Shown: in pieces, positions 43,731 through 52,700 of the stretch
Position numbering within the stretch: position 1 is the stretch's first letter
Layout: every line of letters starts with the position of its first letter
Assembly (NCBI RefSeq): GCF_001625305.1
Contig: NW_017803865.1
Coordinates: 2,929,177-2,993,176 of the forward strand
Origin: Branchiostoma belcheri
Taxonomy: Eukaryota > Chordata > Leptocardii > Amphioxiformes > Branchiostomatidae
Direction: 5' to 3'
DNA: 64,000 nt
The notes under the pieces: generated by a model
What the model saw: only the letters and a program-made list of their open reading frames with translations
Databases searched by the model: none
What the model was told of the DNA's origin: nothing
Position numbers and translations under genes: made by a program

Positions 43731-46700
43731 GTAATGTTAAACGTTGTGCTGACAGTTCGTTTGTTTGTTTGTTTGTTTGTTTGTTTGTTTGTTTGTTTGT
43801 TCGGGATCTCTAGCTCTATTAGTGTGAATTTCACACTACTCTTCCTGGAGTCCGTAGTGAATAATCAGATAAGTAAGTGACACAGGAAAAGTCCATTGCT
43901 TGCTGTTTATTAACAATTAAGGTTACTAGATAAAGGTAGTCCCATAGCCTCTTTAAGGCCGTAGGGGCAGTGGGCTGTTGATCCACTGTGTCTAGTGCAC
44001 GGTATTGGAAGGCGGAGCCAATCCCTCTCCTTACAACGCGTGCCGTTTGTTTGTTTGTTTGTTTGTTTGTTTGTTTGTTTGTTTCAAGGATATCTAGCTC
44101 TGTGATACTAGTAACTTCTAATATCTATGACTCTGAGTATGTGACTCACAAAAGCTGACTTTCAGATTCTCCCATCACTACCAAAATTCTTACCAACCAT
44201 ACGCGTTGGATGTTTTTCGATGTTTTTAAGGCAAATCCTTCTATTGGGGGGTCTTCACACATAAAGTAGGTGACGATACAGTCTAATCAAACCCAGTTGT
44301 TTCTTCTCTGAAAGACTTTATTCCACAAGAGTGCAAAACTTAGTAACAGTATAACGCGTGTGTCTGAATAAAACTGAAACTGAAACTGTGACAAGAGGAA
44401 TCTGTGCTTTTAACATTACTGAGGAATATGGTACAGTCATATTCACCCTCAGTGTTCAACAAGGGATGAACAGGATAAACAATATATTCATAATCAAAGC
44501 CAGTTATTGGTCCTTTTACGTCACATCAGAGATGGAAATGAGGAAGTGCAAATTTTTCGGCTGGGTTTTCAGCTATACCCCACGTGGAGAGCGTATGCAC
44601 GAGAACGCAGATCGCGCGATAGAAGAGTATCTAGCCTTGGATGTTATTGAATGCGCCCAAAGGATGCAAGAGAGAAGATTTGCCACAGGCACGGTTCTGG
44701 ATACGCGCGGACTGTCCAGAACTGTGTCAGAACATGTTTCTGGATAAACCAGACAGACTTTTGTGTGATTCCAAGCGAAGGAGGAAGCGAAGCGGCAGTA
44801 CCGCGACAGTGTCCGTGTGTATCTATTAGTTCCATGTATGAATAGGATCAGGCACGGTTCTGGATATAGTCTCCACGTATCCAAGAACGTAGTTTTGCCC
44901 CAGGCACGGTTCTTGATTGTCTACGCGTATCCAAGAACGTAGGTTTGCCCCAGACAAGGTTTTAGATACAACAGAGACAGAGATTGTCTGACTTGCTCAC
45001 CACAGGAGGAAGCGAAGCGGCTGTACAAGGATAGTCAGTCCGGAGAGCTGCAGAAGATGCTGGAAAAGGTCCTCATAACTGACGAGGTGCGGCGGGCCGC
45101 TAAGGGCAGGAAGGTGAGTTTTCCTTTTGTTTATTCCTTTGTTTATTTTCACATAGAAAACAGCCCATGTAGTAACGTAGATGAACACGCTAGAGGAGGC
45201 CCAAAACCCTAGAGTATGCAGGCATATATTTCTTACGTTTGGCGTATGAATTACCTAGTCAGGAAGGTTGTTTATTTGTCTAGTTATTTTCACATAAAAG
45301 ACATATCATGTAGTAACATCAGCAAAAAAGAACATACAGAGAGAGACAGATTTTCGTAGGCATCCCTTTCTCTATAAATTATGGTACTTGGTGTTCTTAA
45401 AATGTCTGCCATTTAGAGAAGTGATATATTTGCATGTCTATGACCGGCTGTTGGGCTCAAATGTACTTTACGTTTCTTGGAGTGACTAACGTTTTAAAGA
45501 ACTCAAAAACAGTGAATCTAAACTCCATTTAAAAGTGCACAAAAACCGCTTTCCAATGATATGAAACAGCGAGATCGATAAAGAATCAACGGAGATATGG
45601 TAAACCAAAGTTACCATGTTTTACGCACGTTAGAAGTTTGTTTACGTCTGCCACGTGCGCGCCCACGTGTTGCCCACGTGCTAACTGATCACGTGTACGG
45701 CGCGTGATCCTGCAGGTGACGCTGAAAGTCTCCATCTCCGAAGAGGAGTACCTGGAACTGTGCAGGAAGTTCGACGAAGACCAGCAAATTCTCAAGACAA
45801 GGAAGAAAAGAGGTGGGCCTTCTTACTTCTCACGTCTTAAGTCATGCCTTGTTGTGGCCGGCGTCTTAGTTTTGTGGAAGTTTTGCCTCAGAAAGAAGAG
45901 TTGTCTTATGTCTTGTGTGTGTTGCCGCCAGTTGTCGTCTGCTATGTTTTGATATGCTAATTTGGATTGCGTCATAGGTACGGCATGTTGAGATGACTTC
46001 TCCACGTGTTATGTTCACTTTATTGTAGCGTTAGTTTTTACCAATATTTGCTACCATGGTTTCACTACAATAAAGTGAATAAATACCGAAAGTTTTGTCT
46101 CAGAAAGAAGAGTTTTTCTCTAATGTTTTGAGCGTGCTGTCGTCTGCTGTGTTTTGATATGCTAATTAGGATTGCGTCATAGGTACGGTATGTTGTGATG
46201 ACTCTCCAAGCAGATGTTTGGGTTTTGGCTTCTTTCTGTCGCGTTTTTAGGCTTTTTTATCGGGCTTTCTTTTTTCAACTGTTTTTTTTACGCCAAGGTT
46301 TGGTGTAAAAAAACTGATGTAACGTTACATGACAATATAAACGTGCTAGTTATTCGGTATGTGAAAGAGTCATCACAACATACAATACCAAATTAGCATA
46401 TCATAATATAGAAGGCGACAACAGCACAAGACATGACATAGTGCTTTCTTCTAGCGTCATTTTACAGCAATATTTGCTATAAACAATACAGAGTTAGAGA
46501 CTGGTAACAGGTTTTAGTGGGAAAGAATAGTTAGAAACTATGTCAGAAAATACTGTAAGCTGAACTATGTTAATGCTGTATGTATGTATGTACTTGCTAT
46601 CATTCTTGCGCCAAAATCATCTTGGCTTTATTTTATAACATAGCAGGCGACAACACACAAGACATGACATAGTGATTTTATCTATTCTAGCGTCATTTTA

Positions 46701-49700
46701 CAGCAATACCTGCCAACAATATAGAGTTAGAGACTGGTTTTAGTGGGAAAGAACTGTTAGAATCTACGCATGACAGAATATACTGGAAGCTGGACTATGT
46801 TAATGCTTCGTATGTATGTATGTATGTACTTGCTATCATTCTTGCGCCAAAAACATCGTCGGAAAAAGAATTGTCGTTAGAAGTGCCATTGCCATTTTCG
46901 TTGGCCCTCTAGATGCAGCATAGCGATGTATTCTATTCTTGAAGAAGACATTTTGGCCCAGAAACGTGGCTTAGCTTCTTTAAGGCATCTAGAAAACATT
47001 CTTCAACATCTACGATGTCTCAAGGGTTGGAACAGCCCGACAAGGTTATGCAACAGGGCAAGAAACAGCTCCTGGCAAAGGATTTAAAGATCAGGCTCTG
47101 TTGAACTGAATCAGACGCAAAGTAGAAAGTTGGAAGCAAACTTCAGAAAGAACGTTTAGAAAGCTGAAAGTTACTGACCTCCAAAGTTATGCACGAAGAC
47201 TGAAAATAGCTACCGGCAATAGTACAGGATTTAAAGATATGTGACTCCCACTTAATTGAATTACACACGAGAACTTTAGGCTCAGTTTCCAGACTTCGCG
47301 TTTCCTATCTGAAATGGGTTAACAGTTTGTCCTTGACTAAGCCTGGAGAGCGAGGTTATGGTAACTTTGTGTGTGTCAGCATATTTTCCCCAGTATGCAC
47401 ATTTGTGATGACCCTGTGGCTGTGCGCTTTCTGAAATCAGGAACATTTTTCTCGCAGTAAGCACGAGATTACGGCTGGGCCAAACAAAAACCATTTCACG
47501 TTTCCCATCACAAACCAGCATTGACTGTAAATAACATGAAAACAAATACGTACAATATTTGACATCTTTTCAAGCTACCTGCATTTCATTAGTAGTAGGG
47601 GACTTAGTATTTCTATTGATAAAAACTCATGTATTTATTATTACCACCACAAACTGGCATTGGCGGTAAACAACATCAAAACAAATACGTACATATTGAC
47701 ATCTTTTCAATCCACCTGGATTTCATAAGTAGTAGGGCAATTCCTCTGCATTTCTCCTCTGGTTTCTCAGTCACTGACGAAAGGTAGTGGATACTACCTG
47801 AAACGTCTGACCATTTCCAAAATCATATCCAGTTGCTTGAGTAACTGTTTTTGATGTATCTTATTACCTGGATGTCTAACCTTCACCGACATATCCAGTT
47901 GCTTGAGTAACTGCTTTTTGGCGTATCTTATTACCTGGATGTCTAACCTTCACCGACATAGTAGGACAATTATTTCAAATGCTAAAATCTCGATGTCGCT
48001 CATGACCTTCTGTGGCAACCTTTGACATAGAACACAATCACGTGGTTGTTGATCCTGAGCCAATCTTTTCGCTGAGTTACGACTTGTAATGATCACTAAC
48101 ACGCCGGAACTAAACATGCCTCATGGCTCACAACGTTCCTGGGATGTTTTCTGTAGTGACCTCTTCTTCCAACCACGCGACCTTCACCCATTAGAACGCG
48201 ACCTTCAAATCCTTAAAGGATTTCTTGTAAAACGCTGAAGGCGAAGATTTCGTGTAAAACGCAGAAGGCAAACGTTAAAACAAACATCTGTGTGATATCC
48301 TAAGTAAATTGTTGCACACTGCCGACCCTACTAAATTTACCGCAATGCTTTTCCAGGATCCCTCCATGCAGACCCTCATTCAAATGTAAGAACATAGCCT
48401 TCAAGGATTTCTTGTAAAAGGCACAGACATCTGGGTGATATCCGAAATTATAACTGTTAAGCATGACCCTGCTAAATTTACCATAAAGAGTTTTCAGGAT
48501 CCCCCCATTCAGACCCTCAACCAAATGTAAAAACATGACCCCCAGACGCTCGAAAGATTTCTTGTAAAACGCACAGAAGGCAAACCGGAAATCCGCTGAA
48601 AAATGTTTACAGGAAATTTTGGGGGTCACAGAATAAAAACTACTACCTGCCATTTAAAACATGACGTTGCTGACGTCACAAGTCTCCTTCCCGCCAAATA
48701 TGGTGACGTCTGTCCTGTCAGGTATCTCGTTGCTATGGCGACGTGACGTCACGGTACGTGCAGGTATTTCGCTGGGTCGGCTGTTTCAGTTTGTCGTCTG
48801 ACAGCCGAGAGGTTGAAAGCTCCGAGTGAGAGTCTTAAACAGAAGTGCTCTTCACGACTTAACCTTCTCTAAGGCTCAGCTTCTCGTGTCTTGCGAGATT
48901 TCTTATGTGCATTTCATCGGCGGACTTGAGGTAGGATCCTTAAAACGGTTTAGACGTAGTTTATTCTTCGGTCTTCTACTTATTACATAACCTTGAGGCG
49001 CTCAAGTATTTCTAAGAACGTAGCTGGATAGGAATTCCTTTAGTTGGTGAGGTTTTTTCATGTTCTAGTTCCATAAATAACGTTTTCAAGAAGGATAAAT
49101 AAAGTAGCTGAACTTCTCCGTTCGCCAGGCGCGTTTCTAAAAGGTGTGACAGTTTTGTGTCCACTTTAAATGTAACTTTTCTCCCCAAAATGTGGCAAAT
49201 GACAAGATAATTAATTTGAAATATTCTCCCAAGGGACCATGTAAGCCAGTATATGTAGCCATTGTACCTGTTTATGTTTTCAGTTGCAACATTTAAAACA
49301 CGGGTTAAATCTGCGCATGTGGAGATCACAGTACTTAGTCTCTAATCTGACAGCTTCAAACAACACTTGAACTGTTACATGTACGCCGCTGGCCACTTTT
49401 AAACCGCGAGACCTACCCGTACCAACCACGGCTGGACACTCTGTGTTTGTCTGTTTATTGCTCCAATTTCTTGTGTTGGAAATAAGTTTAACTTTGCTTC
49501 ATAAGATCTGTTCATTTGTTTGTTTGTTTGTTTATTTGTTTATCTATTGTTTATGACATAAACCAGGTAAACCAGTGAAAAAGATCCTGCTCTTTGCGTC
49601 CGACATCGGCCTGTTTGTTTATTCGTTTATTTTTTATGACGTTTTCGCAGGTAAACCGGCTACGAAGATTTGGCCCTTCGCTGCGTTTGTTTGCTTGTTT

Positions 49701-52700
49701 GTTTATGTATTATAACGTCTCCGCAGGTAAACCCGTGACGATGATCCGCCCGTTTGCGTCGGACATCGCTCCGTTTGTTTGTTTGTTTGTTTATTTATTT
49801 ATTATGACGTTTCCACAGGTAAACCAGTGACGAAGATCCGCCCGTTCGCGTCCGACATCTCTCCGTATATTTGTTTGTTTGTTTGTTTGTTTATTTGTTT
49901 ATTATAACGTCTCCGCAGGTAAACCCGTGACTAAGATCCGGCCGTTCGCGTCGGACATCGCTCCGTTTGTTTGTTTGTTTGTTTGTTTGTTTGTTTATTG
50001 TTTACGACATTTTTCAGGTAAACCCGTGACGAAGATACGCCCCTTTGCGTCGGACATCGCGCCGCACACCTTGACGCTGACGTGGCACCCACCTGAGGAC
50101 GACGGCGGCTCTTTGATCACGTCTTACGCCGTGGAGATGTTTGACGTGTCGGACGGAAAGTGGCAGACGCTCACCACAACCTGCCGCAGACCGCCGTACC
50201 CGGTCAAGGTACGGAGGCTGATATTTATCTATCTTATTCGCATATACTTACTGTGGAGTAGACAAAAATAATAACATTTACATACTTAACTAGATTCTCT
50301 CCTTACACATACAAATAGAAGTAACGTCAACCAAAGCAAGACACTAGTAGTAACAATGATTAAGACACAAGAAAGAATTACATAACGAGGAATGCGCATT
50401 TTAGTACATAATAACTGTTTGATTATATGACTCTTCTCCAATTTTTTCCCAAGTATTTGGTGGTCTTTGCTAGTCTGTGAAACTTTGTCTTACTACAATG
50501 TCTGAAAGAGGAAAATTTTACTTCAAGCTTCAAGTGACACTTTTTATGCCCTGTTACGGTACGTACGGAGGCCCTAATGTCTACCTTCCTCACGCTCTCT
50601 CTACAGAAGTTTTATGTTTACCGAAAGAAAACATGTTGTTTTTACTCTGTTTCCTCCTCTTCTTCCTCTTCTCCAAACTAATAAGGTCAATGACCTGGAC
50701 CAGACGTCTGTCACCGTGGTAACTAGTACATCATGTTGTAATTTTATAGCAGGAGGGATTTAGACTCCTGTCACCCTACATATAAATGTGTTTGAGTAAG
50801 AATTAACAGGGTAGACCACATGAGAAGTCGCTGCACTTAGCTGTAGTTCTAAGACCTTAGGAAACCTTTGTACTTTAGTTGTGTCAATAAAAATTGTTTT
50901 ATTACCTGTAGGGCCTGAACCCTTCTGCCACGTACCGGTTCCGTATCCGTGCTGAGAACGCGTACGGCGTGAGCGAGGCCGGGCCGCTCTCGGACCCCAT
51001 CCTCACCAAGGAGCCTGAGCAAGGTGAGCGCGTCTAACAACTTCTATATGTTGTTCAATGTTGTCCTTATTCTTATTCTTGAGAAGATACTGTGCAGCAC
51101 CAATCTGTTGGGGTGAGATGCACTGGGGGGAGTGCGCTGCGCCCTTATTGACTCCCCAAGTGTAGTAGTACGGCTTCCTTGAACTTGTCGATGTCAGGCT
51201 CTGCGATTTTTGTTAAGACTGATGGAAATAGAAATATCTGCAGCAATCTTTGTGGAATTGATGTTCTTGTATCTGCGATTGTTCTGCCTGTGACAGTTTG
51301 TTGGTTTTCATTTATATTCATTAAATATATACGGCACATGGCGCATATCCAGAAATGTGATGTTTAAAATGTCTATAACAGGACTCCTCCTAAATCGTAC
51401 CTATGTATACTACCGGCTGCATGTATAAACTAAGTTAGCGCATTGACTCCAGAAAGTGCTATAGCAACAAGTAGCCTGTAGGGGACTCAAGGTTATACTT
51501 TTATGTTGCCCTATGTTGTTTGTCGTACACTCAATTGTATAGTTTGTATAAGTGACTGTTAAATGACGTCATATGATTGGCAGGATAAAATTTAAAGTTG
51601 CCCCTTGACCTGATATTTCCCGACAGCCCGTAAGTGCCACCAGTATCAGTGATTAGCAGGTTGTTTTAAGTACAGCGCGATAGCACGACCTGAGCTGACA
51701 GTGTTTTTATTCTGGTACGGTTTGGGGCCTCATTTATTTAGTATTATGGTTTACGTCCATGGTATTTCTGCGAATGTCGAGCTGGAATGAATTATAAAAG
51801 TCCCTGCCGAAACCTTATGAGTTCCTTGCCTGTTTTAAGTATAGCGCGATAGCACGACCCGATCTGCGGTTGTCTTTATTCTGTACGGGTTTGGGCCTTC
51901 TGGATTTATTGTTAAGGTTTGCATCAATGGTATTTTTGTGAATGTACCGATGCAGTGAGTCCCTGCCTAAAGGTTTACGATTCGGAGCGGGTTGTTTTAA
52001 GTACAGCGCGATAGCACGACCCGAGCTGACAGTGTTTTTATTCTGGTACGGGTTTGGGCCTTCTGGATTCATTCTTATGGTTTACGTCCGTGGTATTTCT
52101 GGTGAGTTTTGAAAATTTCCCTGCCTAAAGCTTACTTGTAAGTTCCACGCAATGTCTCGAAAACTTGCCGCTTTTCTTTGATTTTTAACAATTTGCAATT
52201 TGTTTCACAGCTTTTCAGATAAACTTTGTTTTGTTATTCTTATCAAAGAGGTTTTAGCTGTGTGTGGCAGTCTTAGGGTCCTATTTCCCTGCAGAATTAT
52301 GAAAGTTGACGAGAAACCAGTAATGTTTCCCTACCGCCCACCCTAAGAAGATGAGAAGGAGAGGCAAATTTGCAAAATTGTATATAATTATGTATTGTTT
52401 TCTTGTTTCTATGTGGAAGTCTATGGGTATCCAGCTGAATTATAAGACTTGACGTGAAACCAGTAATGTTTCCCTACCGCCCAGCCTAAGAAGTTAAAAG
52501 CCAGCGGAGAATTTGTTTGCACCCGGCTAGTTTAGATGAGAAGTGTTGGCTGTCGCCGTGAGACTACACAGACTCGGCGCTATCGCCCGTGCCAAGCGGG
52601 GCGCTTGTCTTTTTCTCTGTACTCTCCAAGCAGAGTTGTAAGCTTTGGGTTAGCCTCCATAGCATGCCAAAACTGGTGGTTTTTTTTTTGGGGGGGGGGC

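Noticed and set aside
49567-50017. CRISPR-like or functional exon array
   Set aside because: Repeats are truncated copies of an animal exon with simple-repeat spacers. Only the last copy continues into a full domain.
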